Source of the DNA: Faeciplasma sp045660445
Lineage (GTDB): Bacteria; Bacillota; Clostridia; Oscillospirales; Ruminococcaceae
NCBI GenBank assembly: GCA_045660445.1
Contig: JAZRDR010000001.1
Location: 1 to 64,000 of the forward strand
DNA length: 64,000 nucleotides
Direction: 5' to 3'
Shown here: positions 1 to 9,021 of the stretch, piece by piece
Layout: each line of letters starts with the position of its first letter
Position numbering within the stretch: the stretch's first letter is position 1
Notes under the pieces: model-generated
What the model was told of the DNA's origin: nothing
Database searches by the model: none
The model's input: only the letters and a program-made list of their open reading frames with translations
Made by a program: the position numbers and the translations under genes

Positions 1-5
1 GCGAA

Positions 6-34
6 TAGAAAATATAACGCTATGCATTTATAAT
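6..34 (+). promoter_or_regulatory. Possible sigma-A promoter of the first secreted protein gene
   Basis: TATAAT lies at 29-34, with a weak -35 (TAGAAA, 6-11) 17 bp upstream. An AGGAGG ribosome binding site follows at 51-56, before the ATG at 65. The -35 matches TTGACA at only four of six positions, so the call rests mainly on the -10. Confidence 0.4.
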
Positions 35-64
35 ATAAGCATATTATATAAGGAGGCAAATTTA

Positions 65-1246
65 ATGAAAAAATTATTTTGCATTTTAACTGCAATCGCA
101 ATGCTTTGCTCTGTTATGACAGTATTTGCATTCGGCGCAACTGCTTATGACTGGGAACTTAACGAAGAAACCTATGCTATAGTTGCCGAGGTTCCTTTCG
201 GATTCCAGCTTTTCACCATGGACAACGTTAACTATTCTTGGGTTGCTAACGGTGGCTATCGCTATTTCCCTGGTAATTTTGGCGATGTAGTAACTCAGCA
301 CTGGACTGGTCTTGCAAACTCGTTCTTCATGACTGAAGAACTTACAGCTGGCTACACCAAGGATCCTAAGTTCGGTATGCAGGTTACTCACGCTAACTAC
401 CTCCAGCTTCCCGCTGGCGCTGCAGTTGGCGACACAGGTGAATCCGCAAGATATAAGCTCGAGTATAAGGACATCATCATCAAGGCTCCCGGCTATGCTG
501 ATGTTATCGTTCCCGGTGCTGTTTACGAGTCTCTCTGGCTTGTAAAACAGGAAAACGGCTATACTTCCGGCGCGAGCTTTGATATCGACTTCGTAAAGCC
601 CATCAAGGAACAGCTCGGTCTTGATACCAAGGGCTTGGTTGAATATATGCTCGCAGTTGACGAAGTTGAGTTCGAAATCAGCTTCACCGAATTCAACGGC
701 ATTACCGCTGAAGAGTTCTTGGCTTATGAAGAAGTTCTTATTGCTACTGTTTTAGAAGCATTGGCAGGCGTTCAGCCTTACTTAGACGAAGCAGAAGCTG
801 CTAAGGACGCTGCTATGGAAGCTGACAAGGCTGTTGACGATACAACTGATCTTGCAGCACACGTTGAAGTATTGAAGGGCTATTTGGCAACTGCTCAGGC
901 TGCTTATGACAATGCAGTTGCTGCTGCAGGCGACAATGCTGACGCTTTGGTACTTGCTGAAGACTGCGTTGATGCTATCAAAAATATCCAGAAGCTCATC
1001 ACAAGAGCAGAAGAAGACATCGCTGCTGCTCAGGCTTCCGCTGAAGAAGAAACTCCTGCTGAAACTCCTGAAGACGAAAAGCCCGCTGACGAAAAGCCCG
1101 CTGACGAAAAGCCTGCTGACGAAAAGCCTGCTGAAGCTGAACCCGCTGAAGGCGGCTCTGTTGGCATCGTTATCGCAATCGTTGCAGTTGTTGTAGTAGC
1201 TGTAGTTGTAATCGTTATCCTTGTTGCAAAGAAAAAGAAGAAGTAA
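65..1246 (+). CDS. Secreted protein with coiled region, Pro/Glu repeat linker and C-terminal membrane anchor
   Basis: A 393-aa protein with an N-terminal signal peptide (Lys-Lys then a hydrophobic core, about residues 1-27). A globular domain of about 200 residues follows, then an Ala/Glu-rich, probably helical stretch (about 235-330), four EKPAD pentads, a Val/Ile/Ala transmembrane helix and a KKKKK tail. This is a surface protein held by a C-terminal helix rather than by sortase, since no LPXTG is visible. The globular part is homologous to the C-terminal half of the next gene: both have GDTGES, an APGYADVIVP/AEGYEDIIIP-like segment and PIKEQLGLDT. No enzymatic motif was recognised. The codons are strongly biased, which suggests high expression. 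The start is ATG 65 with AGGAGG nine bases upstream. Confidence 0.8.
   Translation: MKKLFCILTAIAMLCSVMTVFAFGATAYDWELNEETYAIVAEVPFGFQLFTMDNVNYSWVANGGYRYFPGNFGDVVTQHWTGLANSFFMTEELTAGYTKDPKFGMQVTHANYLQLPAGAAVGDTGESARYKLEYKDIIIKAPGYADVIVPGAVYESLWLVKQENGYTSGASFDIDFVKPIKEQLGLDTKGLVEYMLAVDEVEFEISFTEFNGITAEEFLAYEEVLIATVLEALAGVQPYLDEAEAAKDAAMEADKAVDDTTDLAAHVEVLKGYLATAQAAYDNAVAAAGDNADALVLAEDCVDAIKNIQKLITRAEEDIAAAQASAEEETPAETPEDEKPADEKPADEKPADEKPAEAEPAEGGSVGIVIAIVAVVVVAVVVIVILVAKKKKK
1073..1132 (+). repeat. Four tandem 15-bp units encoding EKPAD pentads
   Basis: The unit GACGAAAAGCCYGCT occurs four times back to back inside the first gene and encodes the Pro/Glu/Lys spacer before the membrane anchor. 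It is an in-frame coding repeat likely to vary in copy number. Confidence 0.9.
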
Positions 1247-1274
1247 TAAGATCTTTTGCAAAATGACATAAAAT

Positions 1275-1309
1275 CGGGCGCACAAAAAAAGTGCGCCCGT
1301 TTTATTTTT
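1275..1309 (+). terminator. Intrinsic terminator
   Basis: A perfect 9-bp stem CGGGCGCAC/GTGCGCCCG with a seven-A loop is followed by a T-rich tract. It separates the two paralogous secreted protein genes. Confidence 0.92.
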
Positions 1310-1449
1310 AACCAATCGTTATATTTGGACTTGGATTTTTGGCAAATATGTCACATTGATGAGCAAATATACAAAAATTAAGTATTAAAATAGACAATTT
1401 GTACAAGTAATTATTGTATATTACGCCAATGGAAAGAAAACGCCCAAAG

Positions 1450-1458
1450 TGGTATAAT
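1450..1458 (+). promoter_or_regulatory. Extended -10 promoter of the second secreted protein gene
   Basis: TGGTATAAT is a perfect extended -10 element 33 bp ahead of the start codon. No convincing -35 is seen, which is typical of extended -10 promoters. Confidence 0.6.
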
Positions 1459-1490
1459 AATATCACCAAATTCAATTGGAGGTTAATTAT

Positions 1491-3182
1491 ATGAAAAGAA
1501 TTTTAAGCATTCTTGTTGCTGCAGTTATGCTCTGCTCTTGCTTTGCTGTTGTAACAAGCGCTGCAACTGCTGATATCGTTCATCAGTCAGTTGAAGGCAC
1601 CGCAACTATCGACGGTGTTAAGGATGACGCTTATGCATCCGGCCTCATTCTTCCTTTCGTTCAGAAGGGTAACAACAATGGCGGCGGCGAACTTCTTGCT
1701 GAACCCATTGGTAATGCATACTACCTTAACGATGCTGAGTATGTTTATTTGTTCGTAGAAGTATTTGACACCACTTTGGACAACACTTCCGCTAACAACT
1801 ATGAACAGGACTCTGTAGAAGTATTCTGGATGGCTGACAACTCTAAGGTTCAGCTCAGATTCTGCTACGATGGTAACGTTTATTTCGACACAGGCGCTCT
1901 TCCTGCTGAAGAAGATTACGAAATCATCGCTACTGAAGGCACCGGCTACGTTGTTGAACTTAAGTTCCCCATCACCGACGTTTTGGCTAACCAGATCGAA
2001 ACCTGCGTTCAGATCAACTACTGTGCTGACGGTGCAAGAACTCACACCACTTATATCGAAGGCAACGGCGATGCTGATGACGCTTACCAGAGAACTAACC
2101 GTCAGGTTGGTTACGACGTATGGTGGACTCTTGCTTTGGCTGGCGAACACGCTGACACTCGTGTAGATCCCGCTCCTGAAGCTATGGAACTCACCGTTAA
2201 CAACTATCAGACAATTCTTAACATCCCCATTCTTGCTCAGCTCTTCGGTCAGGATCAGGTTTCTTGGTCTTGGATCGGTGTTGGCTCTATGATTACCGGT
2301 AAGTACAATGTTCCTTTGGAACTCGACTGGGGCTTCATTACTGGTCCTGTATTCGATGAGACTACAACCAATAACTTCACAATCGATCCTAAGTTCCGCA
2401 TTGAGCTCGGCAACGACACCTTCTTGGCTCTTCCTGAAGGCGCTGTTGAAGGCGACACCGGTGAATCTGGTGACTTCGTTTACAACTATACTGACATCGT
2501 TATCACCGCTGAAGGTTATGAAGATATTATAATTCCTGCTGGTGAAATCGGTGGTTCTCTTACCGTTAAGCAGGAATCTTGGGGCCGTGGCGGCGACAAG
2601 CTTGAAATCGACCTTGCAACTCCTATCAAGGAACAGCTCGGCCTCGATACTCAGGGTCTTTGCACTTACCTTGCTGCTGTAACCAGCGTTAAGACTACCG
2701 TTACTCTCACTTCTTACAACCTCGTAACTGGTGAACTCATGGACGCTTTCCTCGTTCAGCTCGATGCTGAAGACGAAGCTTTGATCGTAGCTCTTCAGGA
2801 ATATGCTGACAGAGTAAATGCTGCTAAGGCTATCGCTGATGATGCTGCAAGTGATCTCGCTGCTATCGAAGCAGCTGCTGACGATGCTCAGAAGGCTGTT
2901 AACCGTGCACTTAAGGAAGCTGAAGGCTACACCAAGGCTACTGATTGGGCTGAAGGCTTGCAGGATATCGTTGATGAAATCAACGCTAAGATTGAAGAAC
3001 TCAAGGCTCCTGCTGAAGAAGAAGCTCCTGTTGAAACTCCTGATGACGAAGAACCTGCTGACAAGCCTGCTGACACTGAAGCTGAAGGCGGCTCTGCTGC
3101 TGGCATTGTAATCGCAATCGTTGCAGTTGTTGTAGTAGCTGTAGTAGTTGTTATCATCTTGGCTTCCAAGAAGAAAAAGTAA
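1491..3182 (+). CDS. Secreted CBM9-like protein with C-terminal membrane anchor
   Basis: A 563-aa protein with a signal peptide (about 1-26) and a beta-rich domain at about 30-215. That domain has the pattern of family 9 carbohydrate-binding modules: an IDGVKDDAY start, then AYYLNDAEYVYLFVEV and a DSVEVFWM segment. A second domain (about 230-450) is paralogous to the preceding gene product. It is followed by an Ala/Glu-rich helical region, an acidic Pro linker, a hydrophobic helix and KKKK. The likely role is display of a glycan-binding module at the cell surface. The start is ATG 1491 with GGAGG at 1478-1482; an in-frame TTG at 1476 overlaps that ribosome binding site and was rejected. No catalytic residues were recognised. 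Confidence 0.8.
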   Translation: MKRILSILVAAVMLCSCFAVVTSAATADIVHQSVEGTATIDGVKDDAYASGLILPFVQKGNNNGGGELLAEPIGNAYYLNDAEYVYLFVEVFDTTLDNTSANNYEQDSVEVFWMADNSKVQLRFCYDGNVYFDTGALPAEEDYEIIATEGTGYVVELKFPITDVLANQIETCVQINYCADGARTHTTYIEGNGDADDAYQRTNRQVGYDVWWTLALAGEHADTRVDPAPEAMELTVNNYQTILNIPILAQLFGQDQVSWSWIGVGSMITGKYNVPLELDWGFITGPVFDETTTNNFTIDPKFRIELGNDTFLALPEGAVEGDTGESGDFVYNYTDIVITAEGYEDIIIPAGEIGGSLTVKQESWGRGGDKLEIDLATPIKEQLGLDTQGLCTYLAAVTSVKTTVTLTSYNLVTGELMDAFLVQLDAEDEALIVALQEYADRVNAAKAIADDAASDLAAIEAAADDAQKAVNRALKEAEGYTKATDWAEGLQDIVDEINAKIEELKAPAEEEAPVETPDDEEPADKPADTEAEGGSAAGIVIAIVAVVVVAVVVVIILASKKKK

Positions 3183-3216
3183 TTTAAAACATACTTTTTA
3201 ACTACATAACAGATTT

Positions 3217-3250
3217 AAGCCCCGTTTAATAACGGGGCTTTTCTTTTTCT
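3217..3250 (+). terminator. Intrinsic terminator
   Basis: A 10-bp stem AAGCCCCGTT/AACGGGGCTT with a TAAT loop is followed by TTCTTTTTCTT. Confidence 0.92.
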
Positions 3251-3278
3251 TGACTTGATCGCATAAAGAGAATATACT
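3250..3278 (+). promoter_or_regulatory. Sigma-A promoter of the esterase gene
   Basis: TTGACT (3250-3255), a 17-bp spacer and TATACT (3273-3278) sit directly behind the preceding terminator. Confidence 0.8.
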
Positions 3279-3299
3279 TGTCTTAAAGGAGTTGATATT

Positions 3300-4175
3300 A
3301 TGTCAATTGAAAGTCAAAAGTTCTGTGAAAACTGTCTTAAATATGATATCCCAAGAAATGCGGGCTTAACTCAGCCTGATGATATCACAGCGTTTTATGA
3401 TATAAAATATTGTGGCAGACATGATTATAACACATTGGATGTGTACTACCCTTTGGGAACGAACAAAAAACTTCCGACGATATTGAATATCCACGGGGGA
3501 GGGTATGTTTATGGTGACACAAAGCTTTATATGTTTTATTGCATGAGCCTTGCACAGCGTGGTTTCACAGTTGTAAACTTCAACTATGGTTTGGCACCTG
3601 ATTATCAGTTCCCAACACCGCTTAACGATACAAACAAAGTGCTCGAGTGGATCGTTAGCAATTCTGATGAGTATTACCTTGATACAAATAACCTTTTCAT
3701 TGTTGGTGATTCCGCCGGCGCTCAGCTTGCAAGCCAATTTGGTGTAATATACTCGAACCCTGAATATGCAAAGCTGTTCGGGATTGATGTTCCAAATGTC
3801 AATATCAGAGCGTTGGGACTTAACTGTGGGTTGTATGATCTTGGCGAATTAGTTCCCCGAATGGACGTAAACGACTTTAAGATTAAGGACTATTTCACGC
3901 CTGATTATGAACGCTTTGGCAAAATGCTCGATCCTTTGGCATTTATAAACGAAAGCTATCCGCCGTCTTATCTTCTTACTGCCGGCAATGACTTTTTAAA
4001 GGATCATTGCAAGCCGATGGCAGATCATATCAATTCAAAAGGAGCTTATGCTGAATGGAAGATATATGGCGACGAGAATTTTGGCCATGTTTTCCACGTT
4101 GACGTTAAACTTAAGCTTGCCCATGTTGCCAACGATGAGCAGTGCGCTTTCTTCAAACGCTATATCGTTTGCTAA
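3300..4175 (+). CDS. Alpha/beta-hydrolase esterase (hormone-sensitive-lipase-like)
   Basis: A 291-aa cytoplasmic hydrolase. The oxyanion-hole motif HGGG is at residues 65-68 and the nucleophile elbow GDSAG at 136-140 (Ser138). A C-terminal GHVFH supplies the likely catalytic His, and the downstream PPSYLLTAGNDFLKDH segment the likely acid. These motifs place it in the HSL/carboxylesterase group that cleaves short acyl or acetyl esters. The substrate cannot be read from sequence, but nearby glycan-binding and glycosidase genes make sugar ester deacetylation plausible. There is no signal peptide. It is a single gene with its own promoter, and the start ATG 3300 has AAAGGAG upstream. Confidence 0.85.
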   Translation: MSIESQKFCENCLKYDIPRNAGLTQPDDITAFYDIKYCGRHDYNTLDVYYPLGTNKKLPTILNIHGGGYVYGDTKLYMFYCMSLAQRGFTVVNFNYGLAPDYQFPTPLNDTNKVLEWIVSNSDEYYLDTNNLFIVGDSAGAQLASQFGVIYSNPEYAKLFGIDVPNVNIRALGLNCGLYDLGELVPRMDVNDFKIKDYFTPDYERFGKMLDPLAFINESYPPSYLLTAGNDFLKDHCKPMADHINSKGAYAEWKIYGDENFGHVFHVDVKLKLAHVANDEQCAFFKRYIVC

Positions 4176-4276
4176 CCCGGCCGCCGCGCACTCGGCTTTG
4201 CCCACGCGCGGCTTTTTAGCCACTTGCCAACCGTCGCTCGCACTGCTTCCACTCTGCCCTTTGGGCAGGCGATAAG
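4174..4276. repeat. GC-rich intergenic island A
   Basis: A GC-rich stretch with short inverted repeats (for example TGCCC-TTT-GGGCA) sits between the convergent esterase and rpoD genes. It resembles other islands in the window in composition but lacks the 18-bp core found in three of them. Confidence 0.45.
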
Positions 4277-4295
4277 CAACGCTTGCTCATAAAAG

Positions 4296-4342
4296 CAAAA
4301 AACAACCGCCTTCGGCAATCTGCCAAAGGCGGTTTTTGTTTT
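4296..4342 (-). terminator. Terminator of the dgt-dnaG-rpoD operon
   Basis: The hairpin pairs ACCGCCTTCGGCA with TGCCAAAGGCGGT. On the minus strand it is followed by GGTTGTTTTTTGCTTTT. The plus strand also has a T tract, so it probably serves both convergent genes. Confidence 0.9.
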
Positions 4343-5444
4343 AATCAATAAAATCCTTAACCTTGTTCGAACGGTTGGGATGACGAAGCTTTCTAAGTGC
4401 CTTAGCCTCGATCTGTCTGATACGCTCACGGGTTACGTTAAACATCTGTCCAACTTCTTCAAGGGTGCGGCTTCTGCCGTCCTCAAGTCCAAAACGAAGG
4501 CGCAAAACTTTTTCTTCACGCTCGGTGAGTGTTGCCAAAACCTGATTGATCTGCTCTTTCAAGAGGACCAAGGATGCAGCTTCAGTCGGTTCGGGAGCGT
4601 TTTCGTCGGGAATGAAGTCGCCAAGGTGGCTGTCTTCCTCTTCACCGATGGGTGTTTCAAGGGAAACGGGATCCTGAGCTATGCGCATGATCTCTCTAAC
4701 TCTTTCAACGGGCATGTCCAAAGCCTGAGCGATCTCGTCGGCGCTGGGGTCTCTACCGTTTTGGTGCAAAAGCTGGCTCGAAACCTTTTTAACCTTTGTA
4801 ATGGTTTCAACCATATGAACGGGAATTCGAATGGTTCTTGCCTGATCGGCAATTGCACGGGTGATCGACTGACGGATCCACCAAGTTGCATATGTCGAGA
4901 ACTTAAAGCCCTTTGTATAGTCAAACTTTTCAACAGCCTTGATCAAGCCCAAGTTACCTTCCTGGATAAGATCCAAGAAACTCATGCCTCTTCCGCCGTA
5001 TCTCTTAGCAATGGAAACAACTAAACGAAGGTTTGCTTCTGCCAAGCGCTTTTTTGCATGGCTGTCGCCGTCGTGCATTCTCTGAGCAAGCTCGATCTCC
5101 TCCTCGGGAGTCAAAAGGGGAACTCGTCCGATCTCTTTAAGATAGATCTTAACGGGGTCGTCGATAGCGATGCTGTCAGCGATAGCTGCTTCGATCTCGT
5201 CGTCGGTTGCTTCCATCTCCGATTCAAGAGGTTCCTCAATGTCGGAAAGGTCAAAGTCAGCCTCGGGCACGATATCGTCGATGATCGCAATGCCATTAGC
5301 GGCACAAGCATCATAAAATCCGTCTATCTGCTCGACGTCATAGTCCAAATCCTCTAAAGCCTCGCTGATTGCTTTTGTTGTAAGCGTGCCGGTTGCCTTG
5401 CCCGACTCGAGCAGGCTTTCAAGGGTTATTTTTTTCTCATTCAT
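4341..5444 (-). CDS. rpoD: RNA polymerase primary sigma factor (sigma-A/RpoD)
   Basis: A 367-aa housekeeping sigma factor, the usual length in Firmicutes. An acidic N-terminal region is followed by region 1.2 (DDPVKIYLKEIGRVPLL), then region 2 with the core-binding and -10 recognition segments (NLRLVVSIAKRYGGRGMSF and FKFSTYATWWIRQSI). Region 3 and region 4 follow, with the -35 recognition helix in TREERIRQIEAKALRKLRHP-like sequence. The start is ATG 5444 with GGAGG close upstream; a 24-residue upstream extension is possible but lies in the dnaG end. It is the last gene of the classic dgt-dnaG-rpoD operon, 25 bp after dnaG. Confidence 0.97.
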   Translation of the reverse strand: MNEKKITLESLLESGKATGTLTTKAISEALEDLDYDVEQIDGFYDACAANGIAIIDDIVPEADFDLSDIEEPLESEMEATDDEIEAAIADSIAIDDPVKIYLKEIGRVPLLTPEEEIELAQRMHDGDSHAKKRLAEANLRLVVSIAKRYGGRGMSFLDLIQEGNLGLIKAVEKFDYTKGFKFSTYATWWIRQSITRAIADQARTIRIPVHMVETITKVKKVSSQLLHQNGRDPSADEIAQALDMPVERVREIMRIAQDPVSLETPIGEEEDSHLGDFIPDENAPEPTEAASLVLLKEQINQVLATLTEREEKVLRLRFGLEDGRSRTLEEVGQMFNVTRERIRQIEAKALRKLRHPNRSNKVKDFID

Positions 5445-5469
5445 ATTTTTTGCCTCCGTTATATTGTCA

Positions 5470-7233
5470 TTACTTTTTATTTTTACTAAGATTTTTGACA
5501 TATGCCAAAAAGTCATCGTCGCTCATATCACTTGCATCACCTGTGGGAGTATGCGACTTAAGCACCGATATGTAATCGTTTAAGGTCGCTTCATCTATTG
5601 TTATTTCCCTGCTTGACGCTAAAATATACGAAATTCTTCCCATTTCATCAGCTGAAAATTCATGTCCGATGCTTGTTAAGCTTATTTCACTCATTCCTCC
5701 GTGACAAGAAAGGATAGCTTCATAAACCCGTTTGTTAAAAGGAGTCACAAATCTTTCGGGCGATATCTTCGCCATCACCTTGCCGATCGAATCGGGATGA
5801 GTTAGGCAATAGGAAATGATGCCTTCCTCTGCCTTTGCTTCTTTTGGATGCTTTAAAGCTTCGGGATTTATCTCGTCCCGCTTTCCTGTTCCCGAGGATA
5901 TCTTTTTCCACTCCTTCGATTCGTTTGATCTTGTTCGTTTGCGAAGAAGATTGTTAACCTCGGCAGTGATAAGTTCTTTGGCAAGGTTTTGCTCTTTTGC
6001 AACTCGGAGAATATAAACCTCGCGCTCGATGCGACTTTCGATGTTTGCCAAAACCTCGACCGCACGCTTTAAATATTCCACCTTGCCAAGATCAGAATCC
6101 ATATCGAGATCCTGCTTGCATTTGTTAAGCTCGAATACTATAGCACCGTCCGAGCCGTCCATTAAAAGCTTAAACCTTTCGGGACCGTATTTTTTGATGT
6201 AGTCGTCAACGTCTTTAACTCCGTCGCCGTTCAGCTTGATCACCTTCGAGGTAAGCCCTGCCGCAGAGAGCAGAGATATCGCTGCCTGAGTTGCCTTTTG
6301 TCCGGCACTGTCCGAGTCGTAGCACAGATAAACCTCGTCGCAATATTGGCTCATAAGCCTTGCATGCTCGGGCGTGATCGCTGTTCCGCAGGTGGCAACC
6401 GCCGTATCAAAACCGGCTTGGTGCAGGCTTATAACGTCAACGTTACCCTCACACAGAATAAGTGATTTCGTCTTAACCGACGAGTTTTTTGCAAAGTTAA
6501 GTGCAAAAAGTGTTCGGCTTTTTTTATAAAGGCTTGTCTCGCGTGAATTCAGATATTTCATGCCCTTCGATTCGGGATCTAAAGTTCTGCCCGAAAAGGC
6601 GATGACGTTGCCCCTAAGGTCAAAGATGGGGAAGATCACTCGATTAACGAAAAAGTCAAACGTGCGCCCGTTCTTCTCGTTCAGTAAGCTTGCTTTAACA
6701 AGCTCACGCTCGGTGTATCCCAAGGCGAGCATATGGTTTTTAAGCGCCGTCCAGTGATTAGTCGCAACACCCAAGCCGAATTTTTTAACGGTTTCCGGCT
6801 TAAGCCCTCGCTTTTGGATAAGATATGTAAGTCCCTCTTTCCCATCGGGTGTTTTAAGATTGGAATAGAAGAACTTTGCGGCAACCTTGTTCATCTCTAA
6901 AAGTCGCTTTTTTTCGCTTGCGGATGAATCGTCAAATTGACTTTCCGGCATTGCAATTCCGGCTTTGTCAGCCAGGAACTTAACGGCCTCGATATAATCA
7001 AGATTTTCGATCTTCATTATAAAGGTTATAACGTCGCCGCCTGCGCCGCAGCCGAAGCAATAAAAGCTTCCGTTGTCTTGATATATCACGCAGGAGGGCG
7101 TTTTTTCCGAATGGAACGGGCAAGAACATTTAAGGTTTCGCCCGGTTCTTGAAAGAGTGACATACGAGCGCATTACATCGTCGATTCGGTTGGCATCTTT
7201 AATTCGCTCTAAAAAATCAACTGATAATTGCAC
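5470..7233 (-). CDS. dnaG: DNA primase
   Basis: A 587-aa replicative primase that makes RNA primers for Okazaki fragments. The N-terminal zinc-binding domain shows CPFH and CFGC ligand pairs. The RNA polymerase core contains a Toprim domain with the acidic motifs CEGNVDV and YDSDSAG. The C-terminal part is a DnaB-interaction domain. The start is taken as GTG 7233 because AAGGAAG lies 7 bases upstream on the minus strand; an in-frame TTG at 7251 is part of that ribosome binding site region. It lies between dgt and rpoD, with short gaps on both sides. Confidence 0.96.
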   Translation of the reverse strand: MQLSVDFLERIKDANRIDDVMRSYVTLSRTGRNLKCSCPFHSEKTPSCVIYQDNGSFYCFGCGAGGDVITFIMKIENLDYIEAVKFLADKAGIAMPESQFDDSSASEKKRLLEMNKVAAKFFYSNLKTPDGKEGLTYLIQKRGLKPETVKKFGLGVATNHWTALKNHMLALGYTERELVKASLLNEKNGRTFDFFVNRVIFPIFDLRGNVIAFSGRTLDPESKGMKYLNSRETSLYKKSRTLFALNFAKNSSVKTKSLILCEGNVDVISLHQAGFDTAVATCGTAITPEHARLMSQYCDEVYLCYDSDSAGQKATQAAISLLSAAGLTSKVIKLNGDGVKDVDDYIKKYGPERFKLLMDGSDGAIVFELNKCKQDLDMDSDLGKVEYLKRAVEVLANIESRIEREVYILRVAKEQNLAKELITAEVNNLLRKRTRSNESKEWKKISSGTGKRDEINPEALKHPKEAKAEEGIISYCLTHPDSIGKVMAKISPERFVTPFNKRVYEAILSCHGGMSEISLTSIGHEFSADEMGRISYILASSREITIDEATLNDYISVLKSHTPTGDASDMSDDDFLAYVKNLSKNKK

Positions 7234-7262
7234 TTTGTCACTTCCTTTCAAATTAGTATATA

Positions 7263-8267
7263 TCAGTAAATGTTCCAGCCCTTTGGAACAAACAGATCAA
7301 TAAATAAATTGGTGCAATATTTGTCGGTCATTCCTGCGACATAGTCGCACACAGCGGTTTCCTTGTCAAATCTATCGGCAAGTGCCAAATAATCCTTTGG
7401 CAGCTTATCAGGGTTGTTAAGAAAATGGAGATAAAGCTTTTCAACCATATCTTTAGCTTTCGACTCTTCAGACTTGCACACGGGATTTTTATATACGTTT
7501 GCATACATAAAATCAACGAGAGCACTTATCGCCTTGTCGATATCAGGGGAGTAGTGAATATTTTCAGCCCCGTTTTTAATAAGGTCGTTTACAAGCGAGG
7601 TTATTCTTGCTGACTTTGTTTCACCCAAAACCTCTAACGCGACTTTTGGCAGAGCATTTTGAGTGATAACTCCTGCTCTGATGGCATCCTCGATGTCGTG
7701 ATTCAAAAATGCAATAACGTCTGCAAGGCGGACGATATAGCCCTCTCTTGTGTCGGCAATAGCATCTGTATGCTTCAAGATACCATCACGCACTTCATAT
7801 GTCAGATTTAAACCCCTGCCGTCTTTTTCAATAAAATCAACAACTCTAACACTTTGCTTATAGTGCTTAAAGCCGTTTGGCGAGATCTTGTTTAAAATAG
7901 CTTCACCTGCATGACCGAATGGTGTGTGTCCAAGATCGTGTCCCAATGCGATGGCTTCGGTCAGATCCTCGTTAAGACGCAATGCACGAGCAATCGTGCG
8001 TGCAATTTGGCTTACCTCGAGAGTGTGAGTAAGCCTTGTGCGATAGTGGTCGCCTGTTGGGTTAAGAAACACTTGTGTTTTTTGCTTAAGTCTAACAAAA
8101 GCATAGGAATGAATGATCCTGTCGCGATCGCGCTGAAAATCAGTTCTGAACGGACACGGCTCTTCCTCGCACTGTCTGCCTTTGGTGCTAGAAGCAAGCG
8201 TTGCAAAGGGCGAAAGTATAAGCTTCTCTGCGTTAATTGTGTATTCACGCGGTGTCATATCGGTCAC
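7263..8267 (-). CDS. dgt: Deoxyguanosinetriphosphate triphosphohydrolase-like HD protein
   Basis: A 334-aa HD-domain dNTP triphosphohydrolase. The metal-binding His/Asp motifs are in RTRLTHTLEV and ALGHDLGHTPFGHAGE. The family cleaves dNTPs to deoxynucleosides and triphosphate and helps balance nucleotide pools. The start is GTG 8267 with GGAGG 7 bases upstream; an in-frame ATG at 8321 has no ribosome binding site and lies in the upstream terminator. First gene of the operon with dnaG and rpoD, 29 bp before dnaG, a conserved arrangement in Clostridia. Confidence 0.92.
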   Translation of the reverse strand: MTDMTPREYTINAEKLILSPFATLASSTKGRQCEEEPCPFRTDFQRDRDRIIHSYAFVRLKQKTQVFLNPTGDHYRTRLTHTLEVSQIARTIARALRLNEDLTEAIALGHDLGHTPFGHAGEAILNKISPNGFKHYKQSVRVVDFIEKDGRGLNLTYEVRDGILKHTDAIADTREGYIVRLADVIAFLNHDIEDAIRAGVITQNALPKVALEVLGETKSARITSLVNDLIKNGAENIHYSPDIDKAISALVDFMYANVYKNPVCKSEESKAKDMVEKLYLHFLNNPDKLPKDYLALADRFDKETAVCDYVAGMTDKYCTNLFIDLFVPKGWNIY

Positions 8268-8303
8268 AAATGTTGCCTCCCTTCGATTCTTTTGCACAAC
8301 TAT

Positions 8304-8359
8304 ATACAAAATAAAAAACAAATCTCCTCTTTTTTCTTTCGGAAAATTCAGAGATTTGT
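8304..8359 (-). terminator. Intrinsic terminator of the YigZ-family gene
   Basis: On the minus strand the 9-bp arms ACAAATCTC and GAGATTTGT enclose a 24-nt loop and are followed by TTTTTATTTTG. The loop is long but the T tract is good. Confidence 0.7.
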
Positions 8360-8375
8360 ATAATTGTATAAATAA

Positions 8376-8996
8376 TTAAGCGAAATCAGCATAAATTTTA
8401 TCGGATTTATCCAAAGAAACCTGACCGTTTGTTATATCAACAAGCTTTTCTTCAAGAGGGGAGCACAACTCCTCTTTCACAAGAAGCTTAATGGTAACAT
8501 CAGCGCCATAGTCGGTGTCAAGCATTTTAACCTCAAAATCGGGCAAAACATAGCTAACCTTATCATAAAGCGAATAGCTGATCTTGATCGAAAGCTCGTA
8601 AGCGTGGTTCATTATCATCAACTGAGCGGCATTAACAGCGATCGAAGCGCCCGTTGAATAGGCTCTTGTCAACCCGCCCTTGCCCAAAAGGATCCCGCCG
8701 AAATATCTTGTAACCACAATGCAAACGTCCGTCAGGCCGTTCTTTTGGATAACGTCCAAGATCGGGGGCCCAGCCGTGCCCTGAGGTTCACCGTCATCAG
8801 AATATCTCATAATAGATCCGTCACGCAGAACATAGGCATAGCAATTGTGTCTTGCTTTGCGGTTTGCAGCTTTGATTGATTCGATAAATTCTACCGCCTC
8901 TTCGTTGGTCTTAACGGGAGCAATGTAACCGATAAATTCCGATTTATCAACGATAAAGCTGTCGCTTGCCTTGTCATATATGGTTTTATAAGACAT
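8376..8996 (-). CDS. YigZ/IMPACT family protein
   Basis: A 206-aa protein of the UPF0029/IMPACT family. The N-terminal domain carries the family signature: NCYAYVLRDG, then SDDGEPQGTAGPPILDVI and VVTRYFGGILLGKGGLTRAY. A DUF1949-like C-terminal domain (about 135-206) follows. Eukaryotic IMPACT binds GCN1, while the bacterial role is unsettled and probably linked to ribosomes or translation. The start is ATG 8996 with AAAAGGAGG upstream. It has its own terminator and follows rpmE on the same strand. Confidence 0.9.
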   Translation of the reverse strand: MSYKTIYDKASDSFIVDKSEFIGYIAPVKTNEEAVEFIESIKAANRKARHNCYAYVLRDGSIMRYSDDGEPQGTAGPPILDVIQKNGLTDVCIVVTRYFGGILLGKGGLTRAYSTGASIAVNAAQLMIMNHAYELSIKISYSLYDKVSYVLPDFEVKMLDTDYGADVTIKLLVKEELCSPLEEKLVDITNGQVSLDKSDKIYADFA

Positions 8997-9021
8997 TGTC
9001 TTGACACCTCCTTTTAAGAAA

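Noticed and set aside
1073..1132. Tandem repeats as a CRISPR array
   Set aside because: Contiguous in-frame 15-bp coding repeats with no spacers. The Pro/Thr repeats at 31.2 kb and the GNG repeats at 33.7 kb are the same kind.
782..1315. Long minus-strand reading frame opposite the first secreted protein gene
   Set aside because: Low-complexity shadow of the Ala/Glu and Pro-rich coding sequence; no ribosome binding site and it runs through a terminator.
4380..5024. Plus-strand reading frame opposite rpoD
   Set aside because: Antisense shadow of a highly conserved gene; no ribosome binding site and no family.
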